Positions 1 through 7,601 of a DNA stretch of 64,000 nucleotides are shown here, piece by piece. This DNA is from Aquibacillus kalidii (GTDB taxonomy: Bacteria > Bacillota > Bacilli > Bacillales > Amphibacillaceae), in the NCBI RefSeq assembly GCF_014280935.1, contig NZ_JACLZI010000066.1, positions 1 to 64,000 on the forward strand, read 5' to 3'. The notes below the pieces were generated by a model, which was not told the DNA's origin, made no database searches, and saw only the letters and a program-made list of their open reading frames with translations. Within the stretch, counting starts at the first letter, position 1, and every line of letters begins with the position of its first letter. Position numbers and translations under genes: made by a program.

Positions 1-183
1 TATTTCGAGAAGAAAGGAAATAACTGCACTAATCAATCTCAATCGTTGCGCTATTTCGAGAAGAAAGGAAATAACTGCACTAATCAATCTCAATCGTTGC
101 GCTATTTCGAGAAGAAAGGAAATAACTGTACTAATCAACCACAATTGTTGTTGCGCTATTTCGAGAAGAAAGGAACATATCTG
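1..183. repeat. 51-bp tandem repeat array, cut by the window edge
   Basis: Four copies begin at 1, 52, 103 and 157. The first two are identical over 51 bp. The third has a few substitutions and is 3 bp longer, and the fourth breaks off after about 25 bp. The best conserved stretch is the core GCGCTATTTCGAGAAGAAAG. The array continues upstream of the window. The 17-codon period keeps one frame open across the units, but no ribosome binding site or start context is present, so I treat it as non-coding. Its long, nearly identical unit differs in kind from the 21-bp word arrays elsewhere in the window. Confidence 0.9.
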
Positions 184-203
184 TCTATCTTAAAAGAGGT
201 AAA

Positions 204-233
204 TCACCACCAGCCTTTGGTGTCTGGTGGTGA
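204..233. other. 10-bp perfect inverted repeat; rest of 234-401 without recognisable feature
   Basis: TCACCACCAG (204-213) and CTGGTGGTGA (224-233) form a perfect 10-bp stem with a 10-nt loop. There is no run of T on either side, so it is not a standard intrinsic terminator. It could be an RNA structure or a protein-binding palindrome. Between 234 and 401 I see no gene, promoter or other repeat, and no clear terminator for the minus-strand pxp genes. Confidence 0.5.
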
Positions 234-401
234 AAGCCGTGTACTCGAAAGGAGATCGTAAACCCATTAGATCTTGTGTACACATTATTACAATATGTTG
301 GTGTTATTTTTCTGAATCAACACTTGTCATTAGTGCGTTGAAAATGATGAGATTGTCTATCAGCCATTGACTAGATAGATTCATTTTTTATTAGGACAAG
401 G

Positions 402-1151
402 TTATCCTAGTGTAATGCTATATCTATCAAAAGCTTGTCGTAATTGTTTTACGAAGGTCAGCGCATGAGGGCTATCCCCATGAACACATATAGTATCTGC
501 CTGAATGGCTATACGTGAACCATCTATAGCAGTTACACTACCTTCTGTAATCATTTGAATCACTTGGTTAATTGCTTGTTTTTCATCGTTTATAACTGCT
601 CCATTTTCAGAACGAGGAGTTAGTGTACCATCTGCTTGATAGGTTCGATCCGCAAACACTTCCTCCGCCACTTGTAATCCTACAGCCTTTCCAGCATCAA
701 TTAACTTACTCTTAGAAAGACCAACGAGAATGAGGGTTTTGTCGAGATCAGCTACAGCATTTGCAATTGCGCTAGCAATGGATTCCTTTTTACATGCCAT
801 ATTATATAACGCACCATGGGCTTTAACATGGTGGAGGTTTCCTCGATTGGATCTGACGAAGCCTTGAAGCGCACCGACTTGGTAAATTGTTAGTTCATAT
901 GCCTCGTCTGGACTTATATCGATCATTCTTCTACCAAAACCGTTTAAATCAGGTAACCCTGGATGGGCACCAATCTTAACGTTGTGTGCAATAGCTTGCT
1001 TTACTGTTTTGTTCATTGTGGAAGGATCGCCTGCATGGAATCCACATGCGATATTAACTGATGATACATAAGGAATAATTGCTTGATCATTTCCAATTGT
1101 ATAATTACCAAAGCCTTCACCCATATCACAATTTAAATCAACAGTAAGCAT
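402..1151 (-). CDS. pxpA: 5-oxoprolinase subunit A (LamB/YcsF family)
   Basis: This 249-residue cytoplasmic protein belongs to the LamB/YcsF family. PxpA acts with PxpB and PxpC in the ATP-dependent opening of 5-oxoproline (pyroglutamate) to glutamate, a damage-clearing and nitrogen-salvage reaction. The family signature is visible at the N-terminus (VDLNCDMGEGFG, residues 4-15), followed by the conserved IACGFHAGD and GAHPGLPD blocks. The length is normal for the family. The ATG is preceded by GGAAGGAG at 7 nt and overlaps the end of pxpC by 14 bp, which implies co-translation as the last gene of pxpB-pxpC-pxpA. The assignment is secure from the family and the context. Confidence 0.95.
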   Translation of the reverse strand: MLTVDLNCDMGEGFGNYTIGNDQAIIPYVSSVNIACGFHAGDPSTMNKTVKQAIAHNVKIGAHPGLPDLNGFGRRMIDISPDEAYELTIYQVGALQGFVRSNRGNLHHVKAHGALYNMACKKESIASAIANAVADLDKTLILVGLSKSKLIDAGKAVGLQVAEEVFADRTYQADGTLTPRSENGAVINDEKQAINQVIQMITEGSVTAIDGSRIAIQADTICVHGDSPHALTFVKQLRQAFDRYSITLG

Positions 1152-2118
1152 TTTCCCACTCCTTCCATTTGGATGCTATGGCTACCTTTAACCGGGAAAT
1201 AGTATTTTCTGTAATCTTTAATTCGGTTAGTGCTTCTTCGATACTAGATTTTTGGAAGTGAAAGGCTTGGGTTGGTCTTAATTGACTTAGTTTCGGTAAA
1301 TCAGCTTGAATTACTTGGCCAATTTTAGGGTAGCCGCCAGTCGGTTGCCGATCAGCCATTAGCACGATGGGTTGTCCGTTTGGTGGTACTTGTATCGTAC
1401 CAAAAGCGGTCGCTTCTGTAATTAACTCTTTCTGATCGTTAACTAGTAGCTCAGCCCCTATTAGCCGGTAACCCATTCGGTTAGACTTAGTAGAAATTTT
1501 CCATTGCTTTGATGTAAAATTATCTAATGATTGAGAGCTGAATGACTTATATTGTTTCCCTTCCAAAAAACGAATGATCGGCTTTTCCGACCGTAAGTAA
1601 GCAAATAAAGTGGAGTCAAGCTGCCACGGAATGCGACCGACATAACTATACGATTTTTTAATGGGGATAAAATCACCAGTTTGCAGTTTTCTTCCATTGT
1701 ATCCACCAACCTGAGCAGTTAAGGAAGTACTCTTACTGTTTAACACTTCAGGTATATCCAAGCCACCTTTAACAGCTAGGTAGCTATAAAGTCCTGACTT
1801 GGAGGTGCGTAATTGCAACGTTTGGCCAGTTTTGACAGCTAAAGGCTTTCCGAGTGAAACAGGTACATCATCGATTCTAGGAGACATATCTGCGCCGGTA
1901 AGGGCAATAATCATATCAGATTCAAAGCTGATCGAGGGACCTAAAAAGCTCATCTCAAGAACAGCTTCATTTTGATCATTTCCTAGAATGATATTAGCAA
2001 GTCGCATTGCTAGTTGATCCATTGGGCCGTTTACAGAAAAGCCAAGGGATTGGTAGCCTTTGCGACCTAGATCTTGAACAGTTGTTAATAATCCTTCTTC
2101 AATCATTCTTAGACCCAT
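1138..2118 (-). CDS. pxpC: 5-oxoprolinase subunit C (KipA-like, biotin-dependent carboxylase-type domain)
   Basis: This 326-residue protein is the PxpC/KipA subunit of the 5-oxoprolinase complex. It carries the family hallmarks GLLTTVQDLGR near the N-terminus, GPMDQLAMRLAN around residues 30-41, and the C-terminal block PPNGQPIVLMADRQPTGGYP. I start it at the ATG at 2118, because GGGAGG lies 7 nt upstream; an ATG five codons earlier has no usable ribosome binding site. It overlaps pxpB by 10 bp. In B. subtilis the homologue was first named KipA, and its partner KipI inhibits the sporulation kinase KinA. Whether that secondary role exists here cannot be told from sequence. Confidence 0.94.
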   Translation of the reverse strand: MGLRMIEEGLLTTVQDLGRKGYQSLGFSVNGPMDQLAMRLANIILGNDQNEAVLEMSFLGPSISFESDMIIALTGADMSPRIDDVPVSLGKPLAVKTGQTLQLRTSKSGLYSYLAVKGGLDIPEVLNSKSTSLTAQVGGYNGRKLQTGDFIPIKKSYSYVGRIPWQLDSTLFAYLRSEKPIIRFLEGKQYKSFSSQSLDNFTSKQWKISTKSNRMGYRLIGAELLVNDQKELITEATAFGTIQVPPNGQPIVLMADRQPTGGYPKIGQVIQADLPKLSQLRPTQAFHFQKSSIEEALTELKITENTISRLKVAIASKWKEWENAYC

Positions 2119-2807
2119 TGGTTTTCCTCCCATTGTTCGAACTCATCCTTTGAAATGGCATAGAAAGATAAGTTATCCCCTGGTTGTAAGAGAGTTGGGG
2201 GATTTTTTTCTATTTGTAGTAGTGACTTGGGAGTACGACCGATGATTTGCCAACCACCCGGTGAATCACTTGGATAAATTCCTGTTTGGTTACCAGCAAT
2301 TCCTACTGAACCAGCATTAATTTTGATTCTTGGATTTGATTTTCTCGGGGTTGCCAGCTTTGGATTTAACCCACCTAGAAAAGGAAACCCTGGGGAGAAG
2401 CCAAGAAAATAGACATGATATATGATTTCTGTATGGTACTTCACAACTTGTTTTACAGTTAAATTATTAGTCCTTGCTACCTCTTCTATATCTGGTGCAT
2501 ATGCTAAATCGTAACACACTGGAATATTAATCGTGTTAGCAGAGGTATCATCCAATGGTAGATTGTCTAGATAGTTTTCGATCCATGAACAGATTTTAGT
2601 AAAGGATTGGCTTTCCCCTATAATAGGGTCGTAATAAACGGTGAGCGTCGTATATGCAGGAACAGCTTCAATAAAACCATGAAAAGGCTGGTCCTTCAGT
2701 ACTTTGGCTAACTGTAGTATTTTCTTATTGGTCTCTCTATTTATTGTTTTTCCAAAGTCAATCATTACTGCGCCTTCATGTAATGGGAAATATGTGACAT
2801 CTTTCAT
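2109..2807 (-). CDS. pxpB: 5-oxoprolinase subunit B (KipI-like)
   Basis: This 232-residue cyclophilin-fold protein is the first gene of the three-gene pxp operon. The typical central motif GFSPGFPFLGGL is followed by RIKINAGSVGIAG and YPSDSPGGWQIIGRTP, all strongly conserved in PxpB/KipI. Its length is normal. AGAGGTG stands 7 nt before the ATG. The neighbours pxpC and pxpA overlap one another in series, so the three subunits are made together. The 171-bp gap to the divergent lipoprotein gene must hold both promoters; I could not pick a convincing one. Confidence 0.94.
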   Translation of the reverse strand: MKDVTYFPLHEGAVMIDFGKTINRETNKKILQLAKVLKDQPFHGFIEAVPAYTTLTVYYDPIIGESQSFTKICSWIENYLDNLPLDDTSANTINIPVCYDLAYAPDIEEVARTNNLTVKQVVKYHTEIIYHVYFLGFSPGFPFLGGLNPKLATPRKSNPRIKINAGSVGIAGNQTGIYPSDSPGGWQIIGRTPKSLLQIEKNPPTLLQPGDNLSFYAISKDEFEQWEENQWV

Positions 2808-2978
2808 GGATACACCTCTTTAATATCTTTGTTTTATTTTAACGTATTAGGGAAAAAATCTTAAATGAAATGAAAACAAGGTATATTCTCGGTCTATTTT
2901 GGTTATCTTTTAAATAAGATGTATTAAGAGATTACTAGATTAGTGCGGAAGGTTTCGAAATAGTTTAGGAGGGGAACA

Positions 2979-4115
2979 ATGAGAAGCAAGTTGTTAATTG
3001 TATGGGTGGTATCCATTAGTTTTCTTGTAGTCGCTTGTGGTAGTAATAATCCTTTTTCTGATAAATATGGTTTTCTCTATCAGGAGGACAATCATTTAAG
3101 TCTTGTAAAATTGGAAGGGGATAATCGAAAAGTAAGCGGAACATATCAAACCTTTGACTTGGTAGAGGAAGGACTAGTAAAAACAAACCGAGAATTTTCA
3201 GGAAGTCTTTCGAATAATAAGCTTGAACGTATCAATATCGGGTTAGCGAAAAGTGGAACGGTCAATGGAGAGCAAATCACCTTACATTTAACTGATGGAA
3301 AGGATCAGGCTTTTAAACTCGTAAGTAAAGAAGAGTTTGAAGCGGCTCTAAAAGATTTAGAAAGTAAGGAAATGGCAGTTAAGGCTGCTAGTGTACAAGT
3401 ATCGGCAGCGAATGTAGAAAAGGCTGTACCAGATGATACTAAAACGAAAAATGAGCAAGAAGTTGAGCGTGGCCAAACAACAGTTGGAATGGAACAACTC
3501 GTAAAATTAACAAATAACATTGGCAAAGTAAAAAAAGAAATCATTAATACAATTGAAGAAAAGGGATGGTATGATTCTGGTCAACCATCAAAACAAGCTT
3601 TTGCGGAAGTTGTCAAACCGATAGCAGCAGAGTACTTTTCGGAAACCTTTATAACGGAGCATATAGTTGGTCAAATGGATGCCTTCTTTTGTTATTGTGA
3701 TGCACCAGGTCCACTTCATGGTTCCATGATGCCCGATGTGTTAGCTAATGTAAATCAAGAAGGAGATACTGCTACTTTTCAGGCTTATCGCCCGGCTAAT
3801 GATATGTATTCCGGAACGAAGCTAGATGTAACAGTTGTTAAAGAAGAGGATAAATGGAAAATTGACCAGTTAACACCACTATTTGGTTCGCATGAAAAGT
3901 CCTTTTCTCTCACTAGTGAACAGGTGAAAGCATATTATGAGTATCGTGGAATAGAACTTGAGTTGGTTAAAACAATAAAGGAAGAGGAAGCTATTTACAT
4001 TTTCCGAAATAAACATAATGGATCAATGCTAGCGGTACAATCACAAGATTATTATACTGCTGAGGGGAAAGAGTGGATTGAGCAGCTGTACGGTGAGATA
4101 GGTACTAAAAAATAA
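2979..4115 (+). CDS. putative lipoprotein of unknown function
   Basis: I do not recognise a named family. The 378-residue product starts with a lipoprotein signal peptide: charged MRSK, a hydrophobic stretch, and the lipobox VVAC with Cys20, so it should be anchored on the outer face of the membrane. Residues 25-110 look like a beta-rich domain, 110-170 is charged and probably helical, and the C-terminal half contains FFCYCDAPGPLHGSMMPD and a closing domain resembling small NTF2-like or DUF-type extracellular domains of Bacillaceae lipoproteins. AGGAGGGG lies 5 nt before the ATG. It is a single gene that converges on the FUSC exporter gene. The function is not predicted. Confidence 0.85.
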   Translation: MRSKLLIVWVVSISFLVVACGSNNPFSDKYGFLYQEDNHLSLVKLEGDNRKVSGTYQTFDLVEEGLVKTNREFSGSLSNNKLERINIGLAKSGTVNGEQITLHLTDGKDQAFKLVSKEEFEAALKDLESKEMAVKAASVQVSAANVEKAVPDDTKTKNEQEVERGQTTVGMEQLVKLTNNIGKVKKEIINTIEEKGWYDSGQPSKQAFAEVVKPIAAEYFSETFITEHIVGQMDAFFCYCDAPGPLHGSMMPDVLANVNQEGDTATFQAYRPANDMYSGTKLDVTVVKEEDKWKIDQLTPLFGSHEKSFSLTSEQVKAYYEYRGIELELVKTIKEEEAIYIFRNKHNGSMLAVQSQDYYTAEGKEWIEQLYGEIGTKK

Positions 4116-4156
4116 CGATACTACTGGCTCGCTAAACCAACAGCATCGTTGTTTTC
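4107..4156. terminator. bidirectional intrinsic terminator
   Basis: An imperfect stem, AACGAT...ATCGTT (4114-4119 with 4145-4150) plus inner pairs, lies between the converging lipoprotein and exporter genes. A run of six A on the left serves as the T-run for minus-strand transcripts, and TTGTTTTC follows on the right for plus-strand transcripts. The hairpin overlaps the last codons of the exporter gene. Confidence 0.65.
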
Positions 4157-5191
4157 TTCCTCTACTAACAGTTTTTCAACTAAATTATAGATCGACAGCA
4201 ATTCATATAAAATGATGATTTCTGGACTAAAGAAACTTATTTTCGCTGGGTCATGTTGTATATTAGCTTGTCGCTTACTTTCCCAAAATTGATCCATTAA
4301 TGACTTCACCTGCTTCTGGTGTTCTTCGATAGTGAAATGCTCAGGGTATTTCATTGCATCAGCAAGTCTATGAACCATATCAATTAATTTACTACATTCG
4401 TTATTGTCCCATGAGACATGGTCAAGTGGAGTGTTAATTAGATTGCCGATATGATAATGGATGAGTCTAAGCGCGGTAAGTTTCTCGTGTTCCTCCTCAA
4501 AAACTTTACGTGCTTGCGCGTCGAATCGATGATATTTGGATTCATCTTTTTGAAACCGAAGTAGCATTTCGGTATTATCTAACTTTTTCTTTAGTTGGCT
4601 GAAGGTTTGTTTAATTAATTGTTGATTACTATGTTCATCTTTATTGCCCATAATAATTTCTTTTGTAAGAACTTCAAGTTCCTCTCCAGTTGCTTTTAAT
4701 AAAGAATGAATGTTTGTAAGGATTGTTTTGGAATAGTTCGGTGGTAATACAAACATATTGACAAGTGTAGAAACTAGCAAGCCAATTGTTGTCGTCCCAA
4801 GTCTTATGAAAAAGGAAAAAAATAAGTTACTGTGAATCACTTCGATCATGGCAACCGATGTTAAGGTAGCGACTAGCAAGCCGGCATGTAGTCGTAGTTT
4901 GAAACAAGTTATAATCGTAAATAATGCGGCTAACGTATAGGTGATTGGGGAATTCCCAAAAAAGTAAATAAAAATAACAGCGTAAGCAGAACCAATTGCT
5001 GAAGCAGGGAAACGAACAATTCCTTTTTTAATGGAATCTGCAACGGTTGGCTCAATCGTTACAATCGCCGTAATGACCGCAAATACAGCAGGCCAATTCA
5101 GTAATTGACAAAATAACGAGGTTAAAAAAACAGCCAATCCCGTTTTGACGACTCTACTTCCAATAAATTTAAACCGAAACCTTTTCATCAT
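4121..5191 (-). CDS. aromatic acid exporter family / FUSC-type membrane protein (YqjA-like)
   Basis: The 356-residue protein has an N-terminal half of about six hydrophobic segments (roughly residues 13-155), including the family-typical VITAIVTIEPTVADSIKKG, and a soluble, helical C-terminal half rich in Glu and Lys. This is the layout of the ArAE_1/FUSC family, of which B. subtilis YqjA is a member. These proteins are thought to export aromatic acids or related compounds, and the substrate is unknown. I chose the ATG at 5191, because GAAGGTGG lies 5 nt upstream; the in-frame GTG at 5200 lies inside that ribosome binding site. It is transcribed alone. Confidence 0.85.
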   Translation of the reverse strand: MMKRFRFKFIGSRVVKTGLAVFLTSLFCQLLNWPAVFAVITAIVTIEPTVADSIKKGIVRFPASAIGSAYAVIFIYFFGNSPITYTLAALFTIITCFKLRLHAGLLVATLTSVAMIEVIHSNLFFSFFIRLGTTTIGLLVSTLVNMFVLPPNYSKTILTNIHSLLKATGEELEVLTKEIIMGNKDEHSNQQLIKQTFSQLKKKLDNTEMLLRFQKDESKYHRFDAQARKVFEEEHEKLTALRLIHYHIGNLINTPLDHVSWDNNECSKLIDMVHRLADAMKYPEHFTIEEHQKQVKSLMDQFWESKRQANIQHDPAKISFFSPEIIILYELLSIYNLVEKLLVEEENNDAVGLASQ

Positions 5192-5322
5192 AGTGTCCAC
5201 CTTCGAATCATGCTTTGCTTTTCAAGTATAACGAAATAAAGAAACAAAAAACAATGTCTTTTAGGTATTTTGTCGGAAAACAACATATTTTATAATTATT
5301 AAACAGTTAAGTAGTTTACTGA

Positions 5323-5350
5323 TGTAAACGCTATCACCATTTGTTATAAT
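5323..5350 (+). promoter_or_regulatory. CcpA (cre) site overlapping a promoter
   Basis: TGTAAACGCTATCA at 5323-5336 matches the catabolite-response consensus TGWNANCGNTNWCA at every fixed position. A TATAAT at 5345-5350 lies 8 bp downstream, so the site covers the place of the -35 element. In B. subtilis, CcpA bound there normally blocks RNA polymerase. The promoter serves the IDEAL-domain gene at 5527 after a leader of about 170 nt. The rest of the 335-bp gap holds no gene. Confidence 0.75.
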
Positions 5351-5526
5351 GATATGACAAGGGGAAGTGATTTTTCATTATTTAGAAAAAATATTAAAAA
5401 GTTGTTAACTTTATAGGAAGTCCTGTCATATACTAAATTAAAACAATCGTTGTTAACCTTTACTAGACAGGTTTCTCTTAGTTCAGCTTCATTGTTGTTG
5501 GTGATATTCTACAAGGGGGTGTCGGG

Positions 5527-5970
5527 ATGCTTTCTGTTAAAATGTTAAAACCTTATTACGTAAAAGAAGAAGAAGAAGCGATTCGAGTCGTATTAGCGTA
5601 TCAATATTTCTCCTTATCATTAGACGATAAAGTATATCAATTTGTACCTTTAGAGTCTCGAGAAATTCGTATCAACAGAAAGACGCAAAAGGTGGAAAAC
5701 GAACAGGATGTATTTGTATTTCAAAAAGGCAAAGAATACAGTCGTGTTGCATTATCTGAACTGTTGAAATTAAGTGATTTTGTCAATCATCTAGATTCCA
5801 TCGTTCATCCTTATTTAAATGGCGACAAAACTCCATTAAAAGATGAAAAAGTAGACCAAGTGATCATTGAACTTGAAAAAGAAAATATAAAAAGACTAAT
5901 TGACCATGCATTAGAGGAAAGAAATTATTCTAAATTCATGGACTATACAGAAATTCTAAACAAAATGTAA
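5527..5970 (+). CDS. IDEAL-domain protein, function unknown
   Basis: The 147-residue soluble protein has an N-terminal beta-rich part and a C-terminal segment, ENIKRLIDHALEERNYSKF (about 117-135), that fits the short helical IDEAL domain found in YpiB-like and other small Bacillales proteins. No enzymatic motif is visible. AAGGGGGTG precedes the ATG. It is a single gene between a CcpA-covered promoter and a long perfect hairpin, so carbon-source control is likely. The domain call is by eye and the role is unknown. Confidence 0.75.
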   Translation: MLSVKMLKPYYVKEEEEAIRVVLAYQYFSLSLDDKVYQFVPLESREIRINRKTQKVENEQDVFVFQKGKEYSRVALSELLKLSDFVNHLDSIVHPYLNGDKTPLKDEKVDQVIIELEKENIKRLIDHALEERNYSKFMDYTEILNKM

Positions 5971-5992
5971 TGGCGTTAGATGTTAGTAAGCT

Positions 5993-6040
5993 GTCATGCA
6001 AAGCAGCAGAAGCCAGGAGGTTTCTGCTGCTTTGCATGAC
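5993..6040. other. 19-bp perfect inverted repeat behind the IDEAL gene
   Basis: GTCATGCAAAGCAGCAGAA (5993-6011) is followed after a 10-nt loop by its exact reverse complement (6022-6040). No T-run follows, unlike the other terminators in this window. A partial copy, GTCCATGCAAAGTAAA, occurs at about 6124. It may be a Rho-independent stop without a tail, an RNA-stability hairpin, or part of a small RNA. Confidence 0.75.
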
Positions 6041-6157
6041 TATGCTTGTGAATAGAGGTTATGAGTAGCTACACTTTCAGTTGTGAGAGAAGCTGTCTAA
6101 CGCAGGGTAGAGGGAAATCGCTGTCCATGCAAAGTAAATTACTGTAATATGAAACTG

Positions 6158-6171
6158 TGAAAACGATAACA
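6158..6171 (+). promoter_or_regulatory. CcpA (cre) site in front of the oxidoreductase gene
   Basis: TGAAAACGATAACA matches the cre consensus TGWNANCGNTNWCA at all fixed positions. It lies 23 bp before the ATG of the Gfo/Idh/MocA gene, and a possible -10 (TAATAT, 6145-6150) lies just upstream. That position suits roadblock repression by CcpA in the presence of glucose. Confidence 0.7.
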
Positions 6172-6194
6172 ATGTTGAAGGTGGCTAGTAAACT

Positions 6195-7187
6195 ATGACA
6201 AATGTTAAATTTGGTGTGCTAAGTACAGCAAAAATCGGGCTAGAACAGGTAATCCCTGCAATTAAACGATCAGAGTATGCAGAAGTGCTTGCAATTGCAA
6301 GTCGTGATGATAAGTCCATAAAAATTGCAGAAGAGATGGCAATTCCTAAAGCGTACACTAGTTATGAAGAATTGTTAGATGATCCAGAGATTGATGCAGT
6401 CTATATCCCGTTACCGAATAACCTACATAAACATTGGGTAATTGAAGCTGCTAAAAAAGGTAAACACGTACTCTGTGAAAAACCGGCTACATTGAATAGT
6501 GAGGAGCTTGCTGAAATTTTTGAAGTATGTGAAAAATATGGCGTTACATTCATGGAAGCCTTCATGTACCAATTCCATCCACAACATGATAAAGTCAAAG
6601 AATTAATAATGAGTGGTGAAATCGGTGATGTTAGCTTCATGCGTTCTAGTTTTTCCTTTTTACTAGACGATTTAACCAATATCCGTATGGTTAAAGAGTT
6701 GGGTGGTGGTTCATTATATGATGTGGGTTGTTACACCTTACATTCGATTCGAAACATTATCGGGCAAGAACCAACAAAAGTATATGCAAGCGCCAAATTA
6801 CAGCCTGAAACAGGTGTTGATACGACCGTGGCAGGTGTGATGTCTTTTGCGAATGGGGTAGAAGCATCATTTGATTGCAGTTTCGATTCCACTAGTCGTC
6901 AAACCTATGAGGTTGTTGGTAGCAATGGAACAATTGAAGTGCTAGGTGCGTTCAGACCCGATCAGAATGAGGACGGAAAGGGAATTATCCGTGTGAAAAA
7001 GGATGGAGAAGTAAGTGAGCAAAAAGTAGAGAGTGATCAATACAAAGAGCAAGTTGATAACTTCGCAAATGCTATACTTAATCAAACAGAACCACGCTAC
7101 ACCAAGGACGATATGATGAAGCAAATGAAATTGTTAGAAGCATGCTTACAGTCAATTGACAGTGGTGAAAGCGTGAAGCTGCTGTAA
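6195..7187 (+). CDS. Gfo/Idh/MocA family NAD(P)-dependent oxidoreductase
   Basis: The 330-residue protein has an N-terminal Rossmann fold (KFGVLSTAKIGLEQVIPAI at the start) and the family motif CEKPATLNSEEL around residues 94-105, whose Lys belongs to the conserved EKP triplet. The C-terminal alpha/beta substrate domain contains GGGSLYDVGCYTLHSIR. Members oxidise or reduce sugars, inositols and related polyols; the substrate cannot be named. AGGTGG lies about 10 nt before the ATG. A cre site sits immediately upstream and a terminator immediately downstream, so it is a single-gene, probably catabolite-repressed unit. Confidence 0.9.
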   Translation: MTNVKFGVLSTAKIGLEQVIPAIKRSEYAEVLAIASRDDKSIKIAEEMAIPKAYTSYEELLDDPEIDAVYIPLPNNLHKHWVIEAAKKGKHVLCEKPATLNSEELAEIFEVCEKYGVTFMEAFMYQFHPQHDKVKELIMSGEIGDVSFMRSSFSFLLDDLTNIRMVKELGGGSLYDVGCYTLHSIRNIIGQEPTKVYASAKLQPETGVDTTVAGVMSFANGVEASFDCSFDSTSRQTYEVVGSNGTIEVLGAFRPDQNEDGKGIIRVKKDGEVSEQKVESDQYKEQVDNFANAILNQTEPRYTKDDMMKQMKLLEACLQSIDSGESVKLL

Positions 7188-7208
7188 AATGTGAATATAT
7201 TGATTGTA

Positions 7209-7246
7209 GTACCGGGTTTCCTTTAAGGGGGAGCTCGGTATTTTTT
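7209..7246 (+). terminator. intrinsic terminator of the oxidoreductase gene
   Basis: The arms TACCGGG and CTCGGTA pair around a short inner stem, and a TTTTTT run follows at 7241-7246. The 21-bp word array begins 13 bp downstream. Confidence 0.8.
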
Positions 7247-7258
7247 GATTTAATTCAT

Positions 7259-7532
7259 ATGCGTCGTTGGCGAGTTGGAATGCGTTAAATTTTGAAGGAA
7301 ATGCGCCGGGTGCGTGTTAGAATGCGTTGTATTTAGATTATATGCGTCAGTTTAACATGGGAATGCGTCGTTCTACTCAAATGCGTTACTTTTTGGAATA
7401 AATGCGTCAAATTACAGGGGGGAATGCGTCAACTCCACAGAAGATACTGCACGCGACTTGGAATGCGTCAAATTATGAAATAAATGAGTCAACTCACTGG
7501 TGAAATGCGTCACCCCACAGAATAAATGCGTC
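7259..7532. repeat. phased ATGCGTC word array, period 21 bp
   Basis: The word ATGCGTC, with one-base variants such as ATGCGTT, ATGCGCC and ATGAGTC, starts at 7259, 7280, 7301, 7322, 7342, 7363, 7381, 7402, 7424, 7463, 7484, 7505 and 7526; a degenerate slot lies near 7445. Most steps are exactly 21 bp and a few are 18, 20 or 22. The 14-bp spacers are unrelated to one another. The array fills the gap between two converging terminators and holds no gene. The uneven steps rule out a conserved reading frame. A shorter copy in the opposite orientation lies at 13522-13632. Confidence 0.9.
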
Positions 7533-7552
7533 CTCCCCAAACACACATGATT

Positions 7553-7593
7553 ATAAAAAAAGTACCAGCCAGGATCTCTCCCAACCGGCACTT
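7553..7593 (-). terminator. intrinsic terminator of the penicillin-binding protein gene
   Basis: On the minus strand AGTGCCGGTTGG pairs, with several G-T pairs, to CCTGGCTGGTACT, followed by a run of seven T. It lies 9 bp behind the stop codon. Confidence 0.75.
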
Positions 7594-7601
7594 CATTAAA
7601 A

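Noticed and set aside
46-261. Open frame of 71 codons with repeated 17-residue units
   Set aside because: It is the 51-bp tandem repeat read in one frame; there is no ribosome binding site, and the non-repeat tail has no protein character.
7259-7532. CRISPR array
   Set aside because: The repeated word is only 7 bp with 14-bp spacers; real repeats are 23-47 bp with longer spacers, and no cas gene is present.
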